Assembly (NCBI RefSeq): GCF_004770905.1 | Contig: NZ_RQHT01000014.1 | Span: 124,001-188,000, forward strand | Reading direction: 5' to 3' | Length of the DNA stretch: 64,000 nt | Source: Leptospira bandrabouensis | GTDB taxonomy: Bacteria > Spirochaetota > Leptospiria > Leptospirales > Leptospiraceae | In this document: in pieces, positions 16,822 to 25,663 of the stretch | Numbering within the stretch: the first letter of the stretch is position 1 | How the letters are laid out: every line of letters begins with the position of its first letter | Notes under the pieces: generated by a model | What the model saw: only the letters and a program-made list of their open reading frames with translations | What the model was told of the DNA's origin: nothing | The model's database searches: none | Translations under genes and position numbers: made by a program

Positions 16822-18006
16822 CTATAGGAAAAAATACACCAAAAGCACAAACCAAGAAATATATTTAGGAATCTCAAAACGGGCCCATTCTTTTTTCCCT
16901 TCCAATAGTCTTCCTAAAGACACAAAGGAAAAAACCAAAAGAAAAAAAACAGAACTAATTTCTCCGAAAGAAAACTGATGCATTCGTTTCAAAAAATATA
17001 AAGTCAAAACTGTTGGAACCACAAAAGAAACCAAAAGATAAAACCTGTAAAAAGTATTCCCCGCCTTGCGCCTGTATTGTGGCATTTTTGCCTTTCTGTC
17101 AATCTCCCATTTATTATGACTTAACCAGACTTTAGGGTCTGTCACTCCTCGGTCGACTGTACTTTGAAGGTCATCCGGTCTTACTGATGGATAAGAAAAA
17201 AAAGATCGAATCCCTTGCCATTTGTATTTAGTTTTCCACAAATCAGAAAATAAATCACGGAAGACATGTAGTTCCGCAGTGACTGGATCATAAGTATGTA
17301 ATTGAGAAACAAGTCCATACCGAGGTTCTTTGGTTTCTTCACAAAAAGTTCCGAACATTCGATCCCAAAAAATAAATACGCCACCGTAATTTCTATCAAT
17401 GTATTCAGGATTCATCGCATGGTGTACTCTATGATGCGAAGGAGTCACAAATATAAATTCAAACCAAGCCGGTAACTTTTTGATTGCACGGGTATGAACC
17501 CAAAATTGGTAAGTTCGATTGAGTGCATCAATGATTAAATACGATTCAACAGGGAAACCTAATAATGATAGAGGCAAATAAAAAAGACCGATACCAATGT
17601 TACGAACAAAGGATTGCCTAAGAGCCACTGATAAATTAAATTCTTCACTTGAATGATGCACTACGTGTGAGGCCCACAAAACTTTGATTTCATGGCTATA
17701 ACGATGGGCCCAATAAAATAAAAAATCCAAAAGAATGAACAATACAATCCAATGAATGGGTGAAGTTGGAGATAAATATATTTTTGAAAGAAATTCAACT
17801 CCCCAAGAGATTTGGTATAGATGTTGATAAACATAAACTATTCCTAAAAGAATAAGACCATCAAAAATACGACTAAGAACTCCTAAACTAAGATCCGCTA
17901 AAGAATCTTCATAAAAATAGTAATCCTGCTTTTTATAACGAGTATAAAGCACCTCGGCCAACATCAGTAAAATATAGATAGGAGCAATAGTTTCTATTAG
18001 TCTCAT
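16822..18006 (-). CDS. Fatty acid hydroxylase/sterol desaturase-superfamily membrane protein
   Basis: 394 residues with several membrane helices at the N-terminus and three to four at the C-terminus. The di-iron histidine clusters are HRYSH, HVVHHSSEEFN and HHRVHHAMN, spaced as in the superfamily. These enzymes hydroxylate or desaturate lipid chains in the membrane. The long C-terminal helical extension resembles bacterial relatives of alkylglycerol monooxygenase more than short sterol desaturases. A second, shorter member of the superfamily is encoded at about 22.9 kb. Exact substrate unknown. ATG at 18006 is followed on the other strand by a gene-free stretch of 139 bases. Confidence 0.88.
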   Translation of the reverse strand: MRLIETIAPIYILLMLAEVLYTRYKKQDYYFYEDSLADLSLGVLSRIFDGLILLGIVYVYQHLYQISWGVEFLSKIYLSPTSPIHWIVLFILLDFLFYWAHRYSHEIKVLWASHVVHHSSEEFNLSVALRQSFVRNIGIGLFYLPLSLLGFPVESYLIIDALNRTYQFWVHTRAIKKLPAWFEFIFVTPSHHRVHHAMNPEYIDRNYGGVFIFWDRMFGTFCEETKEPRYGLVSQLHTYDPVTAELHVFRDLFSDLWKTKYKWQGIRSFFSYPSVRPDDLQSTVDRGVTDPKVWLSHNKWEIDRKAKMPQYRRKAGNTFYRFYLLVSFVVPTVLTLYFLKRMHQFSFGEISSVFFLLVFSFVSLGRLLEGKKEWARFEIPKYISWFVLLVYFFL

Positions 18007-18145
18007 AGGGTGTCCTTTTCGTTCCTATTTTCTATACTGATCATATTGAAAAAGCAACCTAGTTTCTTATATTCCTACCTTGAGAGTATTCAAAAAGAAA
18101 CAACGAAGCGGAACTGTTATTTATTAGAAAGTTCGAATCCAATGA

Positions 18146-18757
18146 TTATTTCAATTGTTTACTTAAATCCAAATTCAATTCTTCAAAGGACTTGGTAAGG
18201 CCTAAATTCCAACCAAGTACTAAAGCTTCTGGTTCTTTTTTGTCAATGGGTTGAATTTGTTTATAGGTTTTTCTAAATACTGGTGAAGATATAAAATCTT
18301 TATCTTCATAAACTACAACTTCAAATTCAATGACCGCTTTTGGTTCCTTAGTTCGAAAGTCGCCATACAACTGAGTTAAGTTTAATTCAATGAAATGGGT
18401 GACTGTCACCCGAGTATGAACACTTGCGTCCCATTCAAAATTTCCAGATTTCAAAAGAGAACGAACAAACTCTTCTTTGAAATTATGCGCTGGTGGAATA
18501 AAAAAACCATTGTAAAAATCGGATTCATAAACTGCATTTTCCTTGCGATATACAAATTCCTTTCCCTCAAATTTGGGAGAAATAAATACCTTCCGCACAA
18601 CAAAAGTTCTAGGTTTCGGAACAACAAACATTGGTTTGGTTTCTGAAGTTTCGATTAAATAAAATCTTTTTTCAGGAAACGTTTTACTAACGCCAAAACA
18701 ATGAGTGAGTGAAAAAACAATTCCAACCAAAAGAAAAAAACGGATTATAACTTTCAT
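18146..18757 (-). CDS. Mla/PqiC-type ABC transport auxiliary lipoprotein
   Basis: 203 residues from ATG 18757 (MKVIIRFF). A lipoprotein signal peptide ends SLTHC, so Cys20 is lipidated. The mature part is a mixed alpha/beta domain of the size of PqiC/DUF330-type auxiliary lipoproteins that dock MCE complexes at the outer membrane. An alternative start five codons upstream would overlap mlaD. It closes the four-gene Mla operon: the MlaD stop is only six bases upstream of this start. Confidence 0.75.
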   Translation of the reverse strand: MKVIIRFFLLVGIVFSLTHCFGVSKTFPEKRFYLIETSETKPMFVVPKPRTFVVRKVFISPKFEGKEFVYRKENAVYESDFYNGFFIPPAHNFKEEFVRSLLKSGNFEWDASVHTRVTVTHFIELNLTQLYGDFRTKEPKAVIEFEVVVYEDKDFISSPVFRKTYKQIQPIDKKEPEALVLGWNLGLTKSFEELNLDLSKQLK

Positions 18758-18762
18758 TGTAT

Positions 18763-19710
18763 TTATTTCCAAAGTTTAGACTTATTTGGTGCCTCTCCGA
18801 AGAGAAACTGAGATGGGTATTTTTTTGCATTGGCAGTGACTTCTTTTAAGTCTTCCGAAGCAATTCTCAAATTTTCAATCGAAGTGGATATATCACCTTG
18901 GTTGGAAGCAAGAAGAGTGTCCAAACGTTTTAGGGTAGTTTGTAATTGTGTCATGGATGTATCCAATTTTTTTGGAAAACCTTGTGTCTCGGGACTGGCA
19001 ATGAGAGCCTTAACCTCTGCATTTGTTTTACGAAGGTCCACAAGTAAACCTGTCGATTCCCGTGCTAAGTCACCAAGTTTTGCATCAAGAATGGTTTGGT
19101 TAAGATTCTTAATGAGCTCCCCAACACCTAAAAGTATTTTATCTACATCTGCCTTTTCCACTTTATCAAAAAACTTATCCACAGAAGCAGTGAATCGAGA
19201 GATGGTACTTGGGGCCGAAGGAATATAAATAGTTTTTGGTTCCCATTCGATAGACAAAGGAGGATTTTTTTCAGGGTTTAGATAATCTACTTCTAAATAA
19301 GCAGTCCCGGTTAACCCTTGTGAGGCGAGTCGAACACGTAACCCACTTTGAATCATTCTTTGTACAGTTTTCTTTAAGTCGTCACCGTAAACTCCTTTCA
19401 CAAAGTCAGGAACAGACATCTTAATCAAAACATATCTTCCATACCGAAGTTCAGTATCTTGGTTTAGTTTCTCGGAATATACATTTTGCACAAAGGTAAT
19501 TTCTTGGACTGTTCCGACCTTAACACCGCGATGTTTGACAGGTGATCCGATATCCAATCCTTGCACGGATTCGTCGAAATAGGTTTCCAAACTCACCGAT
19601 CTTTGAAAGATATTCCCTGCTGTAAAAATGATCAAAAATAAAATGAGTGTAAAAAAACTAACTAGGACAAAAATCCCAACTTTGAAATAAGTTTTATTTG
19701 ATTGGTTCAT
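18763..19710 (-). CDS. mlaD: MlaD-like MCE-domain substrate-binding protein
   Basis: 315 residues. One N-terminal membrane helix (about 10-32), then the MCE domain starting VSLETYFDESVQGLDIGSPVKHRGVKVGTV, typical of MlaD. The C-terminal 150 residues are helical and coiled-coil-like, as in longer MCE proteins that build a periplasmic channel. It would receive or deliver phospholipids at the inner membrane for transport between membranes. Its start overlaps the MlaF stop by four bases. Confidence 0.93.
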   Translation of the reverse strand: MNQSNKTYFKVGIFVLVSFFTLILFLIIFTAGNIFQRSVSLETYFDESVQGLDIGSPVKHRGVKVGTVQEITFVQNVYSEKLNQDTELRYGRYVLIKMSVPDFVKGVYGDDLKKTVQRMIQSGLRVRLASQGLTGTAYLEVDYLNPEKNPPLSIEWEPKTIYIPSAPSTISRFTASVDKFFDKVEKADVDKILLGVGELIKNLNQTILDAKLGDLARESTGLLVDLRKTNAEVKALIASPETQGFPKKLDTSMTQLQTTLKRLDTLLASNQGDISTSIENLRIASEDLKEVTANAKKYPSQFLFGEAPNKSKLWK

Positions 19711-20474
19711 AACTGGGAACTCTCCTGAGGAATACGATTAAAGAATTGTTTTACAAAAGGGTCTTTCGATTTTTCTTTTAAATCTTTAGGTTTTCCTTCC
19801 GCAATAATACCTTTTTTGGATTTATCTAATACGATAACACGATCGGCCATTGTAAATACAGATGGTAACTCATGTGTCACAATCACAAAGGTAACACCAA
19901 GTGTTCTCGACAAACGAATGATTAGGTGGTCCAATTCCACACTAGTGATCGGATCTAAACCAGCACTTGGTTCATCTAAAAAGAGAATTTCTGGATCCAT
20001 TGCCATCGCACGCGCAATGGCCGCACGTTTTTTCATACCACCAGAAAGTTCGGAAGGATAAAGATGGGCAAAAGGAAATAACCCTACCATTTTTAACTTG
20101 GTCATGGCAATTTCGTTCATGATGGTTACTGGTAGTTGTGTAAACTCTTCCAATGGTAACCGAATGTTTTCCAAAAGAGACATGGAACCAAACAAAGCAC
20201 TTTGTTGGTACATAACTCCAATACGATTCCAGATTTCGATTTTTTTCTTTCCTTCTGCGAGAACGATATCATCTTCATCAATCCATATACGCCCGCTAAA
20301 TGGTGAGGTTAAACCAATCATATTTTTTAATACGGTTGATTTACCACAACCGGATCCACCAAGGATTCCAAAAATTTCTCCTCGGTTTACTTCAAAAGAA
20401 ATATCTTCCATAATAACGGTATTACCATAACCCGTTGTTAGGTGTTCTACTCGAATGATAGGTTTTTCTTTCAT
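19707..20474 (-). CDS. mlaF: MlaF-like ABC transporter ATPase
   Basis: 255 residues. Walker A GGSGCGKST (about 37-45), Q-loop VMYQQSALF, signature LSGGMKKRAAIARA, Walker B ILFLDEPSAGLD, and H-loop VTHELPS. The sequence closely follows MlaF, the cytoplasmic engine of the Mla phospholipid transporter. It overlaps the stop of the permease gene upstream and the start of mlaD downstream, each by four bases (ATGA type), so the subunits are co-translated. Confidence 0.95.
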   Translation of the reverse strand: MKEKPIIRVEHLTTGYGNTVIMEDISFEVNRGEIFGILGGSGCGKSTVLKNMIGLTSPFSGRIWIDEDDIVLAEGKKKIEIWNRIGVMYQQSALFGSMSLLENIRLPLEEFTQLPVTIMNEIAMTKLKMVGLFPFAHLYPSELSGGMKKRAAIARAMAMDPEILFLDEPSAGLDPITSVELDHLIIRLSRTLGVTFVIVTHELPSVFTMADRVIVLDKSKKGIIAEGKPKDLKEKSKDPFVKQFFNRIPQESSQL

Positions 20475-21595
20475 ATCTTTAGATAAAAGTATAAGACGGA
20501 AAAAATTCCATCTAGGATAGAGACAAGTATGATAGATCCTACTACTGCCGAAGTAGTCGACTCACCAACAGCTCCTGCTCCGGATGCCGTTTTTAGACCT
20601 CGGTAACAACCGATGGAGGCGATGATCATCCCAAAAAAATAAGATTTCAAAAGTCCACCAAGGATATCTGAAAGTCCCACTGCTAAATTCACTTGGTTGA
20701 TAAAAGTTACGAGTGGAAAACCAAAACTAATGAGAACAACAGCACCACCGATCAATCCAAACAGATTAAACACAATGGTCAGTAGTGGGGTCATTACGAG
20801 TGATGCCACAAGCCTTGGAATGATTAAAAATTGTACGGGAGGTAGACCCATAGTTGTCAATGCATCGATTTCTTCCGACACTTTCATGGTTCCGAGTTCC
20901 GCTGCGAAGGCCGAACCAGACCTTCCTGATAAAATAAAGGCAGTCATCAGAGGTCCAAGTTCACGAAACAAGGAAAGTCCGACAAGGTTTGCTACAAAAA
21001 TCTCGGCACCAAACCTGCGCATAGGAATGGCAGATTGAAAAGACATGATAAGGCCAAGTAAAAATCCAATCATCGCAATGATAGGAAACGCATTCACTCC
21101 CATCGATTCGGCAACTCGAAATGTATCCTTCCAACGAATTTTAGAAGGATGTAAAAAAGAACGCCAAAACGAAATAGTAAGTTCCCCTGTAAAGGTAACT
21201 AAATATTTAAACTCTAACAACGAATCAATAGTCAGTTTTCCAATTTTTTCAGACCGACGAAGGTCACTTAAAAGTGTCTCTTTATTTTTTTTGCTATCGT
21301 CGTCGGTTATACTTAACCGGTATTTAAACCGGTCATCTAACCCACGCAATACGAAAGGTATTTTCCTTTCTTCGCACTCTAAACGTATGAGTTTGATAAA
21401 AGAAATTCCTGAAGTATCCGATTCCACCAAATCGTTTGCCTGCACCACTATTGACCTAGGTGGATTTGTTTTTAGGATACTAATGAAGGCAGTCCAATCT
21501 TTACCAGTTTCCACAGCGGTAAGAACTGTTGGGAGGTGGATTTCTAAGGTGCTACCTTCCCACAAAAAAGAGGATTGTCGATGAATGGTGTCCAC
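20471..21595 (-). CDS. mlaE: STAS-MlaE fusion permease
   Basis: 374 residues. Residues 1 to about 110 form a STAS-like domain (SIVVQANDLVESDTSGISFIKLI, with the Asp-Thr-Ser-Gly loop), corresponding to the separate MlaB protein of E. coli. Residues about 165-374 are the MlaE permease with FPIIAMIGFLLGLIMSFQSA, ELGPLMTAFILSGRSGSAFAAELGTM and a conserved EEIDAL coupling segment. The fusion suggests that the regulatory subunit is permanently tied to the permease. It is the first gene of the operon; the AraC-type regulator is divergent, 87 bases away. Confidence 0.93.
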   Translation of the reverse strand: MDTIHRQSSFLWEGSTLEIHLPTVLTAVETGKDWTAFISILKTNPPRSIVVQANDLVESDTSGISFIKLIRLECEERKIPFVLRGLDDRFKYRLSITDDDSKKNKETLLSDLRRSEKIGKLTIDSLLEFKYLVTFTGELTISFWRSFLHPSKIRWKDTFRVAESMGVNAFPIIAMIGFLLGLIMSFQSAIPMRRFGAEIFVANLVGLSLFRELGPLMTAFILSGRSGSAFAAELGTMKVSEEIDALTTMGLPPVQFLIIPRLVASLVMTPLLTIVFNLFGLIGGAVVLISFGFPLVTFINQVNLAVGLSDILGGLLKSYFFGMIIASIGCYRGLKTASGAGAVGESTTSAVVGSIILVSILDGIFSVLYFYLKI

Positions 21596-21682
21596 GTTTC
21601 AAACGTAATTCTAAATGGGAAGGAACCTTAGGCAAGTGATTTTATTTTACAATCCAATCGATCGAATAAAAGATGAACAAGA

Positions 21683-22771
21683 ATGTGGAATCTCACAACT
21701 GGTTTGATTGGATTTTCTGCCGGCCTTTCTCTCCTCTTTGCATGGGGAGAATTCATTAGAAAAAATACGAAAGGCCAAACTCAAATCCAAGGTTTATTAT
21801 TTCTCTTTGCCTCCCTATTCCAAGCTCATACCTTTCTAACTGCCACGGGGCTTTACCAGTTTTTTCCACACCTGTATTTGATTCACTTACCTTTCACCGC
21901 TTGTATTGGTGCCCTACTCAAACGTTATTTTTCGGAACTCTGGGACGAAAGTCCCAATAGAAATCAATTTTCTTATTGGGAATTGGCCCCTGCCGCAGTC
22001 GTGATGGTTTTCCTTCTTCCGTTTTATCTATCTTCCGGAGAAGAGAAAATTGCGCTTCACTCAAAATACCAAATAGAGGGAGTTCCACTAAAATTTCAAA
22101 TTACCATTCTCATCGCTGTTTCACCCATATTTTATGCGGCTTTTTACGTTTTTTCAAATATGGTAAAATACATACGTGTGGAAAGATTCAAAAATTCAGC
22201 TCACATTCGTTTGGTGGGAATCGTTGTAGGGATTGGAGCCTTTTCGAGCCTTGTGGGAGTTTATACTTTATTTTTCCACCAAAGGCATGGATTAGAACTT
22301 GTTTCTACACTCATCGCCTTCCTTCTCATAGGAATTTATCTTTTACGACAAAAAAGTCCTGAATTATGGGGCGAAGTCCAAAAGATTGTAATCGAAGAAA
22401 AAAAATACCAAACCTCTCAATTGGGTGGGATCAATTTAGAATCTTTGCACAATCAATTGAAATACCTGATGGATGTAGAGAGGATTTACCGGGACGAAAG
22501 TATCAATTTAGAAAAGTTGGCCATAGAAATGAAACTCTCGGAACACCAACTCTCCGAATATTTAAACCTCCACCAAAAGAAAAATTTTTTTAATTTAATC
22601 AATTTTTACCGAATCAAAGAGGCCAAAGAGTTATTCGCTTCCCATCCAGAACGAAACATCTTAACGATCGCTTACGATGTAGGTTTCCCTTCTAAATCCA
22701 CCTTCTACGATGCCTTCAAACGAGAGGTAGGTACAAGTCCTAGCGAATTCCGGAAGTCACTCAAAAGCTGA
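21683..22771 (+). CDS. Membrane-embedded AraC-family transcriptional regulator
   Basis: 362 residues. The N-terminal 225 residues hold about seven hydrophobic segments, a 7TM-type sensor arrangement common in Leptospira regulators. A linker leads to a C-terminal AraC DNA-binding domain (about 265-362) with two helix-turn-helix units: LEKLAIEMKLSEHQLSEYLN and ILTIAYDVGFPSKSTFYDAFKREVGTSPSEFR. It probably controls nearby genes in response to a membrane signal. Candidates are the divergent Mla operon or the fatty-acid-hydroxylase gene downstream, but no operator is evident. Confidence 0.9.
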   Translation: MWNLTTGLIGFSAGLSLLFAWGEFIRKNTKGQTQIQGLLFLFASLFQAHTFLTATGLYQFFPHLYLIHLPFTACIGALLKRYFSELWDESPNRNQFSYWELAPAAVVMVFLLPFYLSSGEEKIALHSKYQIEGVPLKFQITILIAVSPIFYAAFYVFSNMVKYIRVERFKNSAHIRLVGIVVGIGAFSSLVGVYTLFFHQRHGLELVSTLIAFLLIGIYLLRQKSPELWGEVQKIVIEEKKYQTSQLGGINLESLHNQLKYLMDVERIYRDESINLEKLAIEMKLSEHQLSEYLNLHQKKNFFNLINFYRIKEAKELFASHPERNILTIAYDVGFPSKSTFYDAFKREVGTSPSEFRKSLKS

Positions 22772-22884
22772 TCCGGATGGACCCGATCGGAATCTTTTTT
22801 TATTCCGCCTTTACCAATCCGGTCGATTTGGGTTTGGATTTTTGTTAGAATGGATTCATTCTTTTTTAGTCTTTAGGAGAGTTT

Positions 22885-23748
22885 ATGTTTGGTGGACCGG
22901 TTCAGTGTGATTTAGTATTAGATTGTGTTACCAAAATTGGTTTTACACAAGGAGTTTTAAACTTCCTTCGTTATTACCCAATTGCAGGTTTAGCATTTCT
23001 ATTATTCTATGTTTGGCGAAAGGATTTTTTCGAAACCTACCGCATCCAAAAAGTATATCCTAAAGCAGAAAAGGTTTGGAAAGAGTTTCGCCAATCTGCA
23101 GTGACGCTAATTGTTTTCACTTTAGTTGCTATGACTAACATCACTTTGATGAAAGCAAAAATTGTTCCAAGTGCCGTTTACTTTGGGCCTGTGTCGAGTT
23201 TAGCGGGGATCGGATATATTTTTTTAAGTTTCCTACTTTTTACGATTTGGCATGAGACTTGGTTTTATTGGATGCATCGATTTGCTCATATCAAAAAAGT
23301 ATACCCGCATGTTCATTCGGAACACCACCAATCCGTTAATCCTTCTCCCCTCGCAGCCTACCGGTTCCAAGCAACAGAAGCTTTTTTAGAAGCTATCTAC
23401 ATTGTTCCTTTTGTGATGTTTGTTCCTGTCCATTTTTATGTAGTTTTATTCCACACTTTTTACGCCATGATTCTTAACATTTGGTGGCATCTAGGTTATG
23501 AATTTTTTCCTAAAGGTTGGGCTTCCCATCCGATTACAAAGTGGATCAACACATCCACTCACCATAACCTTCATCACCAAAAGTTTCAAGGAAACTATTC
23601 TCTCTATTTCAATGTTTGGGACCGACTTATGGGAACCAACTTCCCTTACTATGAAACTTATTATGAACAAGTGACAGAAGAAAGGGATAGAAAACGTAAA
23701 GAACAAAAACCGAAGAAAGAAGCGGGAGTCGAAGTTTTCATTTCTTAA
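22885..23748 (+). CDS. Fatty acid hydroxylase/sterol desaturase-family protein
   Basis: 287 residues with four to five membrane helices. The histidine clusters WHETWFYWMHRFAH, HVHSEHHQS and THHNLHHQKF match the di-iron site of the superfamily, and NVWDRLMGTNFP is the usual distal motif. It should oxidise a lipid substrate in the membrane. The gene follows the AraC-type regulator by 113 bases and has a TAGGAG ribosome binding site; a terminator-like hairpin follows. It is only distantly similar to the longer family member at 16.8 kb. Confidence 0.88.
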   Translation: MFGGPVQCDLVLDCVTKIGFTQGVLNFLRYYPIAGLAFLLFYVWRKDFFETYRIQKVYPKAEKVWKEFRQSAVTLIVFTLVAMTNITLMKAKIVPSAVYFGPVSSLAGIGYIFLSFLLFTIWHETWFYWMHRFAHIKKVYPHVHSEHHQSVNPSPLAAYRFQATEAFLEAIYIVPFVMFVPVHFYVVLFHTFYAMILNIWWHLGYEFFPKGWASHPITKWINTSTHHNLHHQKFQGNYSLYFNVWDRLMGTNFPYYETYYEQVTEERDRKRKEQKPKKEAGVEVFIS

Positions 23749-23758
23749 AACAAACCTG

Positions 23759-23805
23759 GGGTTGTCTGCTTGTCTAAGAGATAAACTCGACCCATCTTTT
23801 TTGAA
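23759..23805 (+). terminator. Terminator-like hairpin after the hydroxylase gene
   Basis: GGGTTG (23759-23764) and CGACCC (23788-23793) pair with one G-U, followed by ATCTTTTTTG and a further run of eight T. It lies 10 bases after the stop codon. The 23-base loop makes it less compact than usual. Confidence 0.45.
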
Positions 23806-23820
23806 CTTTTTTTTACAATA

Positions 23821-23904
23821 ACCTCAATGGAAACTGGTATGGATGGGATTTTTTTTCCAGTCCATGTCCCCATTTCCAAAATGGAAACGTTATTCATTTG
23901 AGGT
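23821..23904 (+). promoter_or_regulatory. Self-pairing leader that can mask the ribosome binding site of the DGPF gene
   Basis: ACCTCAA (23821-23827) is perfectly complementary to TTGAGGT (23898-23904), which contains the GAGG ribosome binding site five bases before ATG 23910. Between them lie further pairs: ATGGA/TCCAT, and TTTCC/GGAAA just before the binding site. The nested repeats suggest a folded leader RNA, but no known riboswitch class is recognised. Confidence 0.4.
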
Positions 23905-23909
23905 AAAAA

Positions 23910-24266
23910 ATGAAAGAGTTCACATTAATTTTTCGAAATAGCAACCAAGAGGGAGAAAGACCATCCCCTGACCAAATGCAAAAACTGTTACAAGAATGGA
24001 TGGCCTGGATGACCAATTTGTCGGCTAAGGAACAATTGGCCGACAAAGGAAACCGTTTGGCGATTTCAGATGCAAAAACAGTTCGTCCGGGCAATTTGGT
24101 GACAGATGGACCTTACACAGAAATCAAAGAATTCATCAATGGCTATATCGTTGTTAGATCAGAATCACTCACTGGTGCGGTTGAAATTGCAAAAGGTTGT
24201 CCCATTCTAAAAATCGGAGGAAATGTCGAAGTTAGAAAAGTCGTAACTCCTGATGACCATAGCTAA
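23910..24266 (+). CDS. YCII-related (DGPF-domain) protein
   Basis: 118 residues, one ferredoxin-like YCII/DGPF domain. It starts KEFTLIFRNSNQEG and contains VTDGPYTEIKEFINGYIVVRSESLTGAVEIAKGCP; the family's D-G-P-(F/Y) motif is DGPY. DGPF proteins are the regular partners of ECF42-type sigma factors, and the sigma gene follows with a 14-base overlap. The biochemical role is unknown; YCII homologues may be enzymes or ligand binders. The leader before it may fold over the ribosome binding site. Confidence 0.88.
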   Translation: MKEFTLIFRNSNQEGERPSPDQMQKLLQEWMAWMTNLSAKEQLADKGNRLAISDAKTVRPGNLVTDGPYTEIKEFINGYIVVRSESLTGAVEIAKGCPILKIGGNVEVRKVVTPDDHS

Positions 24267-25503
24267 TCAAGAAAACAAAATCCTTTCGGATTTGTTTCGT
24301 AGAGAACAAGTAAAAATGACGGCAGTTTTATGCCGTCATTTTAGTTTGAAAGACATTGATTTAGTTGAGGACATTATTGCTGAAACATTTTTACGAGCCA
24401 CGGAAGTTTGGCCACAAAATGGAATCCCAGAAAATCCTTCTGCTTGGCTTTACACTGTTGCCAAAAATATCGCAAAAGATGGTTTTAGAAAAAAAACATC
24501 CGAAACAAAAAAAATAAATAATGTTCTAAACACAAATATTGAAGAACCAAAAGACATTAGTTTTGAAGAAAGTTTAATTTCCGACAGTCACCTTGCAATG
24601 ATCTTTGCAGTTTGTGAAAATACAATTTCTCCAAAAAGCAGAGTTTGTCTAAGTCTACAAATTTTATGTGGCTTTAGTGTTGAAGAAATAGGATTTGCTC
24701 TTCATTCAAACAAAGAAGCTGTAAAAAAAATTTTATTCCGCGCACGCGAACAATTACGACAATCAAAATTTGAAATTAAAGATCTTACAATTGATGAAAT
24801 CAAATTGAGGATGGACTCAGTTCTTTTAACAATTTATCTACTTTTTAATGAAGGTTATTCGTCAAAAACAAAAGATTCCGTGATTCGTATTGATTTAATC
24901 AAACAAGCAATGAATTTAGGACTCTCTCTGACTCAGACAGAATCAACAAAAACTCCTGAATTGTTTGCACTCATGTCTCTCTTTTGTTTTCAAGCATCTC
25001 GACTCGACTCACGCACAAATACGCAAGGGTCTGTTGTCATATTTACTGACCAAGATAAATCCAAATGGGACCAAAACTTGATTCAGAAGGGAAACGAATA
25101 TTTTTTAGAGGCATTCAGTACAACCTCAAGATCAAGATACCATTATGAAGCTGCCATTGCCTATTGGCATACACAAGAAGAGTCCTTAGAAAAATGGAAA
25201 TACATCTTGAATCTATACGATAACTTTTTGGAAATCTACCAATCTCCGTCTGTTTTTTTAAATCGAGTTTTCGCTTATTCAAAAGTTTATGGAAAACAAA
25301 AAGCATTGAATGAGATGGAAAATTATCAAGATTATAAGAATCGTGATTATCATTCATTACTTGGATATTTATATTCTAATTCTAATAGCGAATTGGCCTC
25401 TCTACATTACCAGAAGGCAATTCAAAAAACAAAATCCAAAAAAGAGATCGCTGTATTAGAACAAAAGATCAAAGAATTAAATTCAAATGCTTTTCGAGAG
25501 TAG
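24253..25503 (+). CDS. ECF sigma factor, ECF42 type with C-terminal DUF6596/TPR extension
   Basis: 416 residues. Sigma region 2 (about 10-75) includes LVEDIIAETFLRATEVWPQNGIPENPSAWLYTVAKN; region 4 (about 120-175) includes LQILCGFSVEEIGFALHSNKEAVKKILFRAREQL. A further 240 residues begin with MDSVLLTIYLLFNEGY, the signature of the ECF42 extension, and end in TPR-like helices (YHYEAAIAYWHT). No anti-sigma factor is adjacent; in this group the extension itself controls activity. It overlaps the DGPF gene and probably transcribes that operon. Confidence 0.9.
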   Translation: MTIANQENKILSDLFRREQVKMTAVLCRHFSLKDIDLVEDIIAETFLRATEVWPQNGIPENPSAWLYTVAKNIAKDGFRKKTSETKKINNVLNTNIEEPKDISFEESLISDSHLAMIFAVCENTISPKSRVCLSLQILCGFSVEEIGFALHSNKEAVKKILFRAREQLRQSKFEIKDLTIDEIKLRMDSVLLTIYLLFNEGYSSKTKDSVIRIDLIKQAMNLGLSLTQTESTKTPELFALMSLFCFQASRLDSRTNTQGSVVIFTDQDKSKWDQNLIQKGNEYFLEAFSTTSRSRYHYEAAIAYWHTQEESLEKWKYILNLYDNFLEIYQSPSVFLNRVFAYSKVYGKQKALNEMENYQDYKNRDYHSLLGYLYSNSNSELASLHYQKAIQKTKSKKEIAVLEQKIKELNSNAFRE

Positions 25504-25663
25504 AAACCAATTTATATACCTCGAGTTCTTCTTGTATCCATTGTAATCATTTTTCCTTTTCTTTTTAAGACCTATAAAGAAACAAACTCGCCTTTTGGTT
25601 CTTTTTGAATAAGAAGTTGACTATTGATCTAAACCATTACCCTAACAGGACGGAAGGTGTCAT

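Noticed and set aside
21045..21584. 179-codon frame opposite mlaE, with another of 113 codons at 20697-21038
   Set aside because: Both lie antisense to a strongly conserved permease, have no ribosome binding site and encode no recognisable domain; they are shadows of the codon use on the other strand.
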